40,409 bases of DNA, from assembly GCA_017470715.1 (NCBI GenBank), contig JAFUYE010000137.1, forward strand, positions 1 through 40,409, in the 5' to 3' direction. This document shows, one piece after another, positions 7,399 through 15,827 of the stretch; the stretch's first letter is position 1; each line of letters opens with the position of its first letter. This DNA comes from Selenomonadaceae bacterium. GTDB taxonomy: Bacteria; Bacillota; Negativicutes; Selenomonadales; Selenomonadaceae. The notes below the pieces were generated by a model, which was given only the letters and a program-made list of their open reading frames with translations, did not search any database and was not told where the DNA came from. Both the position numbers and the translations under genes were made by a program.

Positions 7399-8328
7399 TC
7401 AGCCCATTGTCAAAGCCATGATTGCTTTTTGCGTGTGCAGACGATTTTCCGCCTCGTCGAAAATTACATGCGCGTTATCTTCCAAAACTTCGTCGGTAAT
7501 TTCTTCGCCGCGATAGGCGGGCAGGCAGTGCAGGACGATTGCATTTTTGCTCGCGTGCGACAGCAGATTTTTGTTGACTTGATACGGCGCGAAAATTTTT
7601 TTGCGTGCGTCGTGCTCGGCTTCCTGCCCCATGCTCGCCCACGTGTCGGTTGCGATAATGTCCGCGTCACGAACGGCATCTGCGGGATTTTCCGTCCACG
7701 AAAGATTTGCGCCGGTTTCTTCGGCATCGGCAAGCGCGTTCTCGAAAACTTTTTGATTCGGCTTGTAACCTTCGGGCGTGGCAACCGCAAGCGTCATGCC
7801 GACTTTCGCCGCGCCGTAAAGATAAGAATTCGTCATGTTGTTGCCGTCACCGACGTAAGCCATTTTCAATGCACGGAAATTTTTGCCCTTGTGTTCGCGA
7901 ATCGTCAGCAAGTCCGTCAAAACTTGGCACGGGTGAAGTAAATCGGTCAAGCCGTTGATTACGGGGATTTTCGCGAATTTGGCAAGCTCCTCAACTTTGG
8001 AGTGCTCGAACGTGCGAATCATGATTCCATCCAAATAACGCGACAAAACCCGCGCAGTGTCTTTAATCGGCTCACCGCGACCGAGTTGCAAATCTTTGCT
8101 CGACAAAAATAATCCCGTGCCGCCGAGTTGAAAGATGCCGACTTCAAACGAAACCCGCGTGCGCGTCGAAGATTTTTCAAAAATCATGCCCAGCGTCTTG
8201 CCCGCAAGCAATTTGTGTTCGACGCCGGCTTTTTGCATTGCCTTAAGTTCGGCGGCGAAGTCCAAAATTTCGGCGACTTCGTCGGTGCTCAAGTTGTGAA
8301 TCGAAAGTAAATCTTTGCCTCTCAACAA
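7399..8328 (-). CDS. argF: Ornithine carbamoyltransferase
   Basis: ArgF makes citrulline from ornithine and carbamoyl phosphate. The carbamoyl-phosphate site SSTRTR lies in FEKSSTRTRVSFEVG, followed by LLHPCQVLTDLLT, the ornithine loop region YVGDGNNMTNS, DTWASMG and the catalytic HCLPAYRG. The start is taken as the first of two adjacent TTG codons (8326-8328), because GGAGG lies 9 bases upstream. This gives 309 residues, normal for the family; the long upstream extension of the frame overlaps the glycosyltransferase and is not used. It is the last gene of the recT-argB-GT-argD-GT-argF operon, 5 bases after the upstream glycosyltransferase stop. Confidence 0.95.
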   Translation of the reverse strand: MLRGKDLLSIHNLSTDEVAEILDFAAELKAMQKAGVEHKLLAGKTLGMIFEKSSTRTRVSFEVGIFQLGGTGLFLSSKDLQLGRGEPIKDTARVLSRYLDGIMIRTFEHSKVEELAKFAKIPVINGLTDLLHPCQVLTDLLTIREHKGKNFRALKMAYVGDGNNMTNSYLYGAAKVGMTLAVATPEGYKPNQKVFENALADAEETGANLSWTENPADAVRDADIIATDTWASMGQEAEHDARKKIFAPYQVNKNLLSHASKNAIVLHCLPAYRGEEITDEVLEDNAHVIFDEAENRLHTQKAIMALTMG

Positions 8329-8333
8329 AATTA

Positions 8334-9560
8334 TCAGCCTCCAAATTTCAAAATGTCCGTGAGATAATCCAGCTCGAAATAATATTGCCAACGTTCGTTT
8401 GTCCGCGCAAACTCCATAAGTTGCCGAACGATTTGCACGGAAATTTCGCGCAGATATTTTGCAACGGGGTACGGTCGACACAAAAGTTGCGGCAATTCGC
8501 GAACCAAAATATATCCGTCCGCCACAGTCAAACCGTCCGACAAATTTAAAATCGCGGCAAGAGCAGCCTCTTCGCAAATTTTCCAACGCTCATCGGGAAA
8601 TTTTTCGTAAAGATACGCGCTCAACGCCCGACAAGTCAACGCCGTTTCCAACGAAAAATTTTCGCCCGCCGAATAAGCCGAAAGAATTCGCGTCAAAGTT
8701 TCCGCCACGCGTCTCAGTTTTTCGTCGTCATCGGGCAACGAAAAATTTTGTGCACGGGCAGCGCGATATTTCAAAATCCCGTCGTCGAAAATCTCATTGC
8801 GGTCATACGAATCAAAAAGATTCATGTTGTAAGCGTTGAAAAAAATATCCGTGCGTCCCCGCCAAATTTTTTTTGCAAATTCTTCGCGGGACTTCGTGTA
8901 GTAATGATTGACGGCAATTTTTTCGACGGTCACGGGAAAATTATCTTCGGTGACGGGCGCGCCGTTTTCGTTGACGGAAACAAAATCGCCGAAATAACGC
9001 GGGCAATGCGGATTGGTGACGAATTCCGTTTTGCGGGGATTGACGACGTTTTTGACGCGATTGTTGCCCAAGTTGTTGAAATTCCAATCGCTCTGAGCGC
9101 GTCGGGTGAATCGTTCCAAAACTCCGCGTGAATAATCCGCAGTTTCGTGACCGGTTGAGCCGAAAAGTTGCCAATTAATTGCCACGCCCGCCGCATTGGG
9201 ATTCCGCGACAAAATTTCGTCAAGCGTCTCGACAATGCTTTGATTCGTCTTCGGGAAAATAAATTCGTCCGCGTCAATAAAAGCCATGTAGCGGCATTGG
9301 AACTTGAAATTTTTAACCGCGTCGTTGTAAGCAACAATCTGCATAGCTTTGCCGGGCGCGTGAAAATAATCGACCAAACCCGCTTCGACGTAAGGCGCGG
9401 CGACTTCGGCTTGATTGTCCGTCGAATTATTGTCGTAAAGATAAAAATGGTCGACGCCCGCAAGCAAATGATAATCGAGCCACTCTTTAAGGTAGCGGCC
9501 TTCGTCTTTCAAAATCGCGACGACCGCCAAATCGTGCAGAAACAAATTTTTGTCGACCAT
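8334..9560 (-). CDS. Glycosyltransferase, GT92/GT2-like, copy 1
   Basis: This 408-residue protein begins with the nucleotide-sugar-binding pattern VVAILKDEGRYLKEWLDYHL, LYDNNSTDN and a DxD metal motif in AFIDADEFIFP, as in the GT92 (DUF23) and Glyco_tranf_2_4 families. There are no membrane helices or signal peptide. The first half is nearly identical to the copy at 10765-11958, whereas the C-terminal ~180 residues have diverged strongly. It starts 2 bases after the argD stop with a poor ribosome site, so it is translationally coupled. A role in decorating flagellin or surface polysaccharide is possible, as other flagellin-modification candidates lie in the window. Acceptor unknown. Confidence 0.85.
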   Translation of the reverse strand: MVDKNLFLHDLAVVAILKDEGRYLKEWLDYHLLAGVDHFYLYDNNSTDNQAEVAAPYVEAGLVDYFHAPGKAMQIVAYNDAVKNFKFQCRYMAFIDADEFIFPKTNQSIVETLDEILSRNPNAAGVAINWQLFGSTGHETADYSRGVLERFTRRAQSDWNFNNLGNNRVKNVVNPRKTEFVTNPHCPRYFGDFVSVNENGAPVTEDNFPVTVEKIAVNHYYTKSREEFAKKIWRGRTDIFFNAYNMNLFDSYDRNEIFDDGILKYRAARAQNFSLPDDDEKLRRVAETLTRILSAYSAGENFSLETALTCRALSAYLYEKFPDERWKICEEAALAAILNLSDGLTVADGYILVRELPQLLCRPYPVAKYLREISVQIVRQLMEFARTNERWQYYFELDYLTDILKFGG

Positions 9561-9562
9561 GT

Positions 9563-10759
9563 TTAAAGTCTCAACACGTCGTCCAGAATTCCAATCAGTT
9601 CGTCGACGTGTTCATTCGTAATAATCAGCGGCGGAATAAATCTTAAAACCGTGCCGACCGTGCAGTTGATAATCGCGCCGCGCTTCATGCATTCGTTGAC
9701 GATTTCGACGCCCGTAAGTTTCGGTTTGTCGAGTTGTGCGCCAAGAATCAAACCTTCGCCGCGAATCTCGGAAATTTGTTCGGGATATTTTTTTTGCAAC
9801 TCAATCAGCCGCGACTTGAAATAGTTGCCGACTTCTTCGACGTGCGACAAAAATTTTTCGTCGGGCACGGTGTCAAGCACGACATTTGCCGCCGCACAAG
9901 CCAGAGGATTTCCGCCGAAAGTCGTACCGTGATCGCCCGCGTGAAAAGCCTGAGCAACTTCTTCCGTGCAAATGAACGCGCCAATCGGGACGCCGCCGGC
10001 AAGTCCTTTCGCAAGCGTGACGATGTCGGGTTTGACGCCGTATTTTTCGTAAGCAAAAAATTTTCCGCTGCGACCCATGCCGCATTGAATTTCGTCGAGA
10101 ATCAACAGCGCGTGATGTTTGTCGCACAGCTCGCGAACTTTTTGCAGGTAACCTTCACGCGAGGGATATACGCCGCCTTCGCCCTGAATCGTTTCGAGCA
10201 TGACCGCGCAGGTTCTGTCGGAAATTTTTTCGGCAAGTTCGTCAATGTCGTTGAAGTGAACGTAATCGAAATCGGCGGGCAACGGCTCAAAACCTTTGTG
10301 ATATTTCGGCTGCCCCGTCGCAGTCAACGTCGCCAAAGTCCGTCCGTGAAAGCTGTCCCACGCGCTGATAATCTGCGTTTTGTCGGGAGAAAATTTTTTC
10401 GCGAACTTGCGGGCAATTTTAATCGCGCCTTCGTTCGCTTCCGCACCTGAGTTGCCGAAAAATGCACGGTCAAGCCCGCTGAGTTTGACAAGTTTGGCGG
10501 CGGCGTCCGCTTGCGATTGCGTGTAGTAAAGATTGCTCACGTGAATGACTTTTGCCGCCTGTTTTGAAATTGCGTCGACGAGCGGCGGGTACGCGTGCCC
10601 CAAAACGTTGACGGCAATTCCCGCCAAAAAGTCCAAATATTTTTTGCCGTTGATGTCGTAAAGATAAACGCCTTCGCCGCGCTCCAAAACGATTTTGTAA
10701 CGTTTGAACACGGGCAAATAATTGTTGTCGTCGCGTTCAAAAATTTTTTCTTCAGTCAC
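9563..10759 (-). CDS. argD: Acetylornithine aminotransferase
   Basis: This PLP enzyme converts N-acetylglutamate semialdehyde plus glutamate to N-acetylornithine. Visible are the class III aminotransferase features GNSGAEANEGAIKIAR, WDSFHGRT, DEIQCGMGRSGKFFAYE and the PLP-lysine segment TLAKGLAGGVPIGAF, with TTFGGNPLACAAA near the end. The length is 398 residues from GTG (10757-10759). That start is chosen because GAGGAG lies 9 bases before it and only 5 bases separate it from the preceding glycosyltransferase stop. The 100-codon upstream extension overlaps that gene and is discarded. It sits between two paralogous glycosyltransferase genes in the arginine operon. Confidence 0.95.
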   Translation of the reverse strand: MTEEKIFERDDNNYLPVFKRYKIVLERGEGVYLYDINGKKYLDFLAGIAVNVLGHAYPPLVDAISKQAAKVIHVSNLYYTQSQADAAAKLVKLSGLDRAFFGNSGAEANEGAIKIARKFAKKFSPDKTQIISAWDSFHGRTLATLTATGQPKYHKGFEPLPADFDYVHFNDIDELAEKISDRTCAVMLETIQGEGGVYPSREGYLQKVRELCDKHHALLILDEIQCGMGRSGKFFAYEKYGVKPDIVTLAKGLAGGVPIGAFICTEEVAQAFHAGDHGTTFGGNPLACAAANVVLDTVPDEKFLSHVEEVGNYFKSRLIELQKKYPEQISEIRGEGLILGAQLDKPKLTGVEIVNECMKRGAIINCTVGTVLRFIPPLIITNEHVDELIGILDDVLRL

Positions 10760-10764
10760 AAAAT

Positions 10765-11958
10765 TCAACTCCTCAAAAAATCTTGCAGATAATTTAACTC
10801 GATGTAATCGCGGGAGACGCCGACTTTTTCGCGCAACACAGGCAACATTTGCGGAATTATTTCCAAACACGCGGCGCGAATTTTTTTTACGTCGGGATAA
10901 GGCAGACGCAAAATTTTCGGCAACTCGCGGAGCAACAAACTTGCCTCGGCGAAATTCATCTGCGCGGACAGTTCGACGACTTTTTTCAGCGAAAGTTCTT
11001 CGCAGAAACGCATTTCCGGCAAAACATTTTCGCGCAGGTATGAACTCAACGCCAGGCACGTCAAAGCTGTTTCCAAATTCGCGGGCGCGTGCGAAAGAAT
11101 TTGCGTCAACGTTTCAATCACGCGGTTAAGTTTTTGATTTCGGCTTTCGTGCGTGAAAGTTCGTGCGGCACGATATTTCAAAATCCCGTCGTCGAAAACC
11201 TCGTTGCGGTTGTAATACTCGAAAGTTTGCATTCCGTAAGTGTTGACGGGAATATCCGAGCGACCGCGTTGAATTTTTTTGAGACATTCTTCTTTCGACT
11301 TCGTGTAGTAATGATTGACGGCAATTTTTTCGACGGTCACGGGATTGTTGCTGTGATTCGGGACGATTTTGCCGTTCTCGTTGACTGCGCGAAGACCTTC
11401 AAAATAATTCGCGTGGTGCGGGTAAATCAGGAAATTTATCTTGCGCGGATCGGCAACAGTTTTAACCGGAATATTTTGTTCGTTGTCGACGGGAGCGCGC
11501 CGCGTAAATTTTTCAAGCACTCCGCGTGAATAATCAGCCGTCTCGTGACCGTTTGAGCCGAAAATTTGCCAATTAATCGCAACGCCCGCCGCTTCGGGCG
11601 CAAGCGACAAAATTTCGTCAAGCGTCTCAACAATGCTTTGATTCGTTTTCGGGAAGATGAATTCGTCGCCGTCGATAAAAGCCATGTGTCGGCAATGAAA
11701 CTTGAAATTTTTGACCGCGTCGTTGTAAGCCGCCATCTGCATGACTTTGCCGGGTGTGTGGAAATAATCGACCAAACCTGCTTCGACGTAAGGCGCGGCG
11801 ACTTCGGCTTGATTGTCGGGCGAATCGTTGTCGTACAAATAAAAATGGTCAACGCCCGCCAGCAGATGATAATCGAGCCACTCTTTGAGATATGCGCCCT
11901 CGTTTTTCAAAATCGCGACGACCGCCAAATCGTGCAGGAACAAATTTTTGTCAAGCAT
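10765..11958 (-). CDS. Glycosyltransferase, GT92/GT2-like, copy 2
   Basis: This 397-residue paralog of the gene at 8334-9560 shares LFLHDLAVVAILK, EWLDYHLLAGVDHFYLYDN and the DxD motif, here FIDGDEFIFP. It also shares VAINWQIFGS and GHETADYSRGVLE. The C-terminal portion differs, with only scattered conserved blocks (NHYYTKS, EVFDDGILKYRAAR). Its ATG (11956-11958) overlaps the argB stop as TGATG, so it is translationally coupled. In-frame GTG and TTG codons just upstream are alternatives. Position between argB and argD, and strong similarity to copy 1, suggest a duplication or repeated gene conversion. No substrate can be named. Confidence 0.85.
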   Translation of the reverse strand: MLDKNLFLHDLAVVAILKNEGAYLKEWLDYHLLAGVDHFYLYDNDSPDNQAEVAAPYVEAGLVDYFHTPGKVMQMAAYNDAVKNFKFHCRHMAFIDGDEFIFPKTNQSIVETLDEILSLAPEAAGVAINWQIFGSNGHETADYSRGVLEKFTRRAPVDNEQNIPVKTVADPRKINFLIYPHHANYFEGLRAVNENGKIVPNHSNNPVTVEKIAVNHYYTKSKEECLKKIQRGRSDIPVNTYGMQTFEYYNRNEVFDDGILKYRAARTFTHESRNQKLNRVIETLTQILSHAPANLETALTCLALSSYLRENVLPEMRFCEELSLKKVVELSAQMNFAEASLLLRELPKILRLPYPDVKKIRAACLEIIPQMLPVLREKVGVSRDYIELNYLQDFLRS

Positions 11959-13043
11959 CACGGGCAAACCTCGGTGCCGATACCTTGAGCGGTGAAAAGC
12001 TCCAAAATAATCGAATGCGGTAACCGTCCGTCGATAATGTAAGCTTTGTTCGTGCCCGCGTCAATCGCCCGCAAACACGCTTCGACTTTCGGAATCATGC
12101 CGCCGGAAATTGTGCCGTCTTTGATAAACGTGCGCGCTTCGTCCGCCTTGAGCGTCGAAATAAAACTTTTCTTGTCCGCGAAATTTTTGTAGACGCCTTC
12201 GGTATCGGTCAAGAGCAAAAGTTTTTCCGCGTGAAGTGCGCCCGCAATGTCCGCCGCAACGTAATCCGCGTTGATGTTGTAACTTTCGCCGTCTTCGCCG
12301 ACGCCAATCGGGGCAATGACGGGAACATAATTATGTTCGAGCAAGTCATTGACGATTTGGATGTTGACCTGTTTCGACTTGCCGACGTAGCCGATGTCGA
12401 CTTTGGTTTTCTCGCCACCGTCGTAAACGGTCGCCAATTTTTTCGTGGCTTGAATCAAGTCTGCGTCCTTGCCGCTCAAGCCGACGGCACGAAGTCCGCG
12501 ACGATTCAAAAGCGTGACGATTTCGGAATTGATTTTGCCGTCAAGAACCATTTCGGCAATTTCGACGGTCTCTTCGTCCGTGACGCGCAGTCCGCTGACG
12601 AAAGAACTTTCCTTGCCGAGTTTTTTGAGGAAGCCGGTAATTTCGGGACCGCCGCCGTGCACGATAACAACGTTAATGCCGACGTATTTCATCAACGCAA
12701 CGTCCTGCATGACGGAATTTTTCAATTCGTCGTTGACCATTGCATTGCCGCCGTATTTGATGACAATCGTCTTGCCGTGGAATTCCTGAATGTAAGGCAG
12801 AGCCTCAACCAAAATCGCCGCACGGTCGCCGGCACTGAAATTTTTCATCGCGGAAGATTCATTTTTCGACGCGTCAGAATTTTCTTCGCGCAGATTGTCG
12901 CCGGAAATTTTTTCGTCGGCAGTTTCGACAACTTTGGAAATTTCGTCGTCCAAAGATTTCAAAGCCTCGTCTTGCAATTCGGCGGGCAAAATTTTTTTCA
13001 GCAACGTTGCCGCCAATTCGCGTTGCAGTGTTTCATCAATCAT
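11958..13043 (-). CDS. argB: Acetylglutamate kinase with N-terminal extension
   Basis: ArgB phosphorylates N-acetylglutamate, the second step of arginine synthesis. The core has the amino-acid kinase motifs TIVIKYGGNAM, VIVHGGGPEI, GLSGKDADLI, NINADYVAADIA and a C-terminal GGMIPKVEAC. The core begins at about residue 70 (MKNFSAGDRAAILVEALP). The preceding ~70 residues (IDETLQRELAATLLKKILPA and an acidic stretch) are not part of the usual ~290-residue enzyme. The start at 13041-13043 has GGAGG 5 bases upstream, while the internal ATG before MKNFSAG has no ribosome site, so the extension is probably translated. It lies 11 bases after recT. Total length 361 residues. Confidence 0.93.
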   Translation of the reverse strand: MIDETLQRELAATLLKKILPAELQDEALKSLDDEISKVVETADEKISGDNLREENSDASKNESSAMKNFSAGDRAAILVEALPYIQEFHGKTIVIKYGGNAMVNDELKNSVMQDVALMKYVGINVVIVHGGGPEITGFLKKLGKESSFVSGLRVTDEETVEIAEMVLDGKINSEIVTLLNRRGLRAVGLSGKDADLIQATKKLATVYDGGEKTKVDIGYVGKSKQVNIQIVNDLLEHNYVPVIAPIGVGEDGESYNINADYVAADIAGALHAEKLLLLTDTEGVYKNFADKKSFISTLKADEARTFIKDGTISGGMIPKVEACLRAIDAGTNKAYIIDGRLPHSIILELFTAQGIGTEVCP

Positions 13044-13054
13044 AAAAACCTCCG

Positions 13055-13912
13055 TCAATTTTGTTCGTCGGGTTTATCGTTCGGCGTATCGTCAGGCGTG
13101 TCGTCGGGATTGTCGGGCGTATCGTCGGGGTCGTCGCCGCCTTCGGGCAAGCTGATAATGTCGCTGAACGGAACAATTTTTTCGCCGCCGCGTTCGTTGT
13201 CAATGTAACGGTATCCGTCTTCGGTAATAACAGCCTGGTCGGCCTGCAACGCCGTCGCCAAATCCGCGCTCTGTTGGTCGATTGAAATTATCCCGAAATT
13301 GTTCAGCAACTTTTTGAGCACGGTTTTTTTCGCCATCGCGTCGAAGTTCGTCGACCAAACGGAACTTTTTCTGCCGGAACGAAGATCGTAAGCGTAACTC
13401 TGCGAATATTTTTCCGCGTGCGCCTGCATTTCGTCAAGGCTCATGTAAAGCGATTTTTTGAAACCGTTAATCAGCTCCATGTACGCGACGTAGCCGACAA
13501 CCTCGTCGGAAGTTTTTTCGCCGCGAATAATTTCGCCCGTCACAAAATCAATTTCTTCGATTTGACCTTCGCGAACGGCTCCGGAATTGAGCGTGCGATA
13601 TTGCCCGCTGCGCATTGCCAGTTGCACGAAACCTTTCCAGCTGATTTGAAACGTCGCGTGACCTTTGTACGGGACGATAAACGCGAATCCCAGACTCGGA
13701 TTAATCGGCAACTTCAACGCGGCGGCAATTCCGGCGGCTGCCAAAATCGAATCCGTCGAACATTCCCGAAGTTTTGCGTTGCCGCGAACAATCGTCAAAA
13801 TCGACGACATAAAAGATTGCGCGGACTTGTCGAGTAATGCTTCAAAGCGTCGGCGGATTTTTTCCGAATTCAAAAGTTCTTGCAATGACGGTTCGTCTTG
13901 AGCGGTTCTCAT
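13055..13912 (-). CDS. recT: RecT-family single-strand annealing protein
   Basis: RecT-like proteins anneal complementary single strands and are usually phage- or element-borne. The 285-residue protein has the typical order: SILTIVRGNAKLRECSTDSI, AAAGIAAALKLPINPSLGFA, VPYKGHATFQISWKGFVQLA, then FDAMAKKTVLKKLL. The C-terminus is a low-complexity acidic tail of Asp-Pro-Asp-Asp-Thr units (about residues 258-285). The ATG at 13910-13912 has GGGAGGAAATTTAC in front of it. No RecE exonuclease, SSB or phage structural gene is adjacent. Instead it heads the arginine operon, with argB 11 bases downstream. It may be a domesticated remnant. Confidence 0.9.
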   Translation of the reverse strand: MRTAQDEPSLQELLNSEKIRRRFEALLDKSAQSFMSSILTIVRGNAKLRECSTDSILAAAGIAAALKLPINPSLGFAFIVPYKGHATFQISWKGFVQLAMRSGQYRTLNSGAVREGQIEEIDFVTGEIIRGEKTSDEVVGYVAYMELINGFKKSLYMSLDEMQAHAEKYSQSYAYDLRSGRKSSVWSTNFDAMAKKTVLKKLLNNFGIISIDQQSADLATALQADQAVITEDGYRYIDNERGGEKIVPFSDIISLPEGGDDPDDTPDNPDDTPDDTPNDKPDEQN

Positions 13913-13944
13913 GTAAATTTCCTCCCGTGAAAAATTTTTCGATA

Positions 13945-13973
13945 ACTTTACCACAACAGGCGGCACGGCACAA
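13945..13973 (-). promoter_or_regulatory. Candidate promoter of the recT-arg operon
   Basis: On the minus strand TTGTGC (13973-13968), a 17-base spacer and TAAAGT (13950-13945), preceded by TGG (extended -10-like). No ARG-box-like inverted repeat was recognised. No other promoter was noticed within the operon. Confidence 0.45.
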
Positions 13974-13978
13974 CGGGC

Positions 13979-14013
13979 AAAAAAATTTCCCGCCGATGTC
14001 GACGGGTTTTTTT
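13979..14013 (-). terminator. Rho-independent terminator of the dynamin-like operon
   Basis: On the minus strand CCCGTCGA (14006-13999) pairs with TCGGCGGG (13996-13989), followed by AAA and a T run (13985-13979). It lies 15 bases past the GTPase stop. A T run on the other side lets it work in both directions. Confidence 0.85.
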
Positions 14014-14027
14014 GCGGTCGCTCAATG

Positions 14028-15812
14028 TTACGCCTGAATTTCGGCGATAAGATTTTCCGTGCGCGTCAACAGTTCGGCAAGTTTTTTGCTCTTGGCTTTG
14101 TCGCCGGAAATTTGATCTTCGACAGCTTTAATCTGCGCGTCGAAATTTTTTACAAGCGGGTCAATGTTCTGCGTCATAAAATTTTTCACACCGTTTAAAA
14201 TGTCGCGCCCGATGTCGTCAGCCAAATCGTTAAAGCCCGTCATGATTTCGTTGCGTCTGCGTTGAAGTTCGCGTTCGCGTTTTTCGGCTTGTTGATTTTC
14301 GCGGTAAAGCATCCAAATCGAAACGGCGGCACCGGCGACGGCAAGTCCCGCGCCAAGAATTTTTGAGCCGTTGCCCGTAAACATTTGAGCAATTTTGTTG
14401 ACCATTGTCGGTTCGGCTTTGAATATCGGAAGATTTTTAACCAATTCGCCCGCGCCTTTGCCGAGAATGCCGGAAAAAATTCCTGCGTCGGTTCCGGCAA
14501 GTCCAAACCCGACACCCGCACCGACAGCATTACCGACAGCGTTGCCCAAAGGAGTAATGCCGACTTTTGCAAACTGAGCTGCGAATTGTGCACCTTGCTG
14601 AGCGACGAACGCGCCCGCGACAACTCCGCCGGCACCCAAAGCCGCAACGCCGCCTTGAATCAAGTCGTTTGAGCCGCTTGATTGCAGATGCGTCACGAAA
14701 TTTGTTTTGACTTGTTTAACGAAAGTCGATTGCTCGTAAGTTTGAAGTTTTGTCTCCGTTGATTCGGCGAAAGTTTTTATGCGGTCGGAAATTTTTTGTG
14801 CGCAGTCTTCGGCTGAACGTTGAACTCGTTCCTGCGCGGCAGACAAAACTTTTTTGGCGGAATCTTCGTCGGTTTGGGCAAAAACACTTTCGGCGGTATC
14901 GCGCCCGCGTTTGGAAACGTCGTCTTTGAATTCGGAAATCAGCCCGATAATTTCGTCGAAACATTCGCGTTGCCCGTCAACCAAAATTTTTTTGCCGTGA
15001 CGAAAAGTTTCAATCAAAGCCTGCGCGTCCGATTTCATTTCGGCTGACGGCTCGGCGGAAGCCTTGCGAATTTCGGCGGCGATTGTGTTCAGCGGAAGAT
15101 TAATTATTTGCAGGACGCCTTTGTCCGCGACGAAACGATTTAAGTTGTCGATAAAAATTTCACGTCCGCTGCGTTCAATCGCACGCTGTTTGCGACGTTC
15201 GTTCGGCTCGCTGTCGGCTTTCAAATAACTTTCCGCGTCCGTGAACGACAGATATAAATCTTTCGGGTCGTAAGGCTCCGTGACTTTTTTCAAGTCTTCG
15301 TAAATGATTTCCTGCTGTTCGGGGACATTGCCCAGCGCGGGTTGACACATTTTGTTGACAACCAAAACCATATTCGCGGCGCGTTTTTGGTCAATCGCCA
15401 GCTTTCGGAAATGGTCGCCCATGCGTTGGCTAAATCCCTCGTTCGTGATGACGAAAATCAGCAACGCGGCATGATTAATTTGCTCGTAAGTAATTTCGTC
15501 GTGGTCGGGTCGCAGTTCCGTTTCGATACCGGGCGTGTCGACGATTTCAAGTCCGTTCCAATCGTAAGGCGTCGAATTTTGCGTGGTTATCGCCGCGCCG
15601 ATTGCAACGTCTTCGCCCGTGAGCATTTTAATCAAACTCGACTTGCCCGCGCTGTATTGTCCGACGAAAACCAATTTGATTTTGCCGTCGTCGTCCGGAA
15701 AAGTTTTCGGCAAGTTTGAACTGTCAATGCCCAAACGATTGAATTCGTCGGTGACTTCGCGCAGAAGTTGTGAGCCTTCGTTCGTGAATTTGGTGAGTTG
15801 AAATTCTTCCAT
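14028..15812 (-). CDS. Dynamin-like GTPase with glycine-rich hydrophobic region
   Basis: This 594-residue protein has an N-terminal GTPase domain: G1 GQYSAGKSS (51-59), G2-type TTQNSTPYDW, G3 DTPG (92-95) and G4 NKMC (153-156). Long helical and coiled-coil stretches follow. About residues 390-510 form an unusually Gly/Ala-rich hydrophobic region ending in AVAGAAVSIWMLY, and then a basic-acidic coiled coil. This is the plan of bacterial dynamin-like proteins and LeoA-like GTPases, in which a hydrophobic paddle inserts into membranes. It is the second gene of a two-gene operon; GGAGGTAACCGAC precedes the ATG, 15 bases after the partner. Paired bacterial dynamins often form hetero-oligomers. Membrane remodelling or phage defence are possible roles (inference). 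Confidence 0.83.
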   Translation of the reverse strand: MEEFQLTKFTNEGSQLLREVTDEFNRLGIDSSNLPKTFPDDDGKIKLVFVGQYSAGKSSLIKMLTGEDVAIGAAITTQNSTPYDWNGLEIVDTPGIETELRPDHDEITYEQINHAALLIFVITNEGFSQRMGDHFRKLAIDQKRAANMVLVVNKMCQPALGNVPEQQEIIYEDLKKVTEPYDPKDLYLSFTDAESYLKADSEPNERRKQRAIERSGREIFIDNLNRFVADKGVLQIINLPLNTIAAEIRKASAEPSAEMKSDAQALIETFRHGKKILVDGQRECFDEIIGLISEFKDDVSKRGRDTAESVFAQTDEDSAKKVLSAAQERVQRSAEDCAQKISDRIKTFAESTETKLQTYEQSTFVKQVKTNFVTHLQSSGSNDLIQGGVAALGAGGVVAGAFVAQQGAQFAAQFAKVGITPLGNAVGNAVGAGVGFGLAGTDAGIFSGILGKGAGELVKNLPIFKAEPTMVNKIAQMFTGNGSKILGAGLAVAGAAVSIWMLYRENQQAEKRERELQRRRNEIMTGFNDLADDIGRDILNGVKNFMTQNIDPLVKNFDAQIKAVEDQISGDKAKSKKLAELLTRTENLIAEIQA

Positions 15813-15827
15813 GTCGGTTACCTCCGA

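Noticed and set aside
12231-13208. Plus-strand open frame of 325 codons over argB
   Set aside because: It lies wholly opposite argB and recT, has no ribosome site and is rich in Phe/Asn/Asp/Arg, as expected for an antisense shadow.
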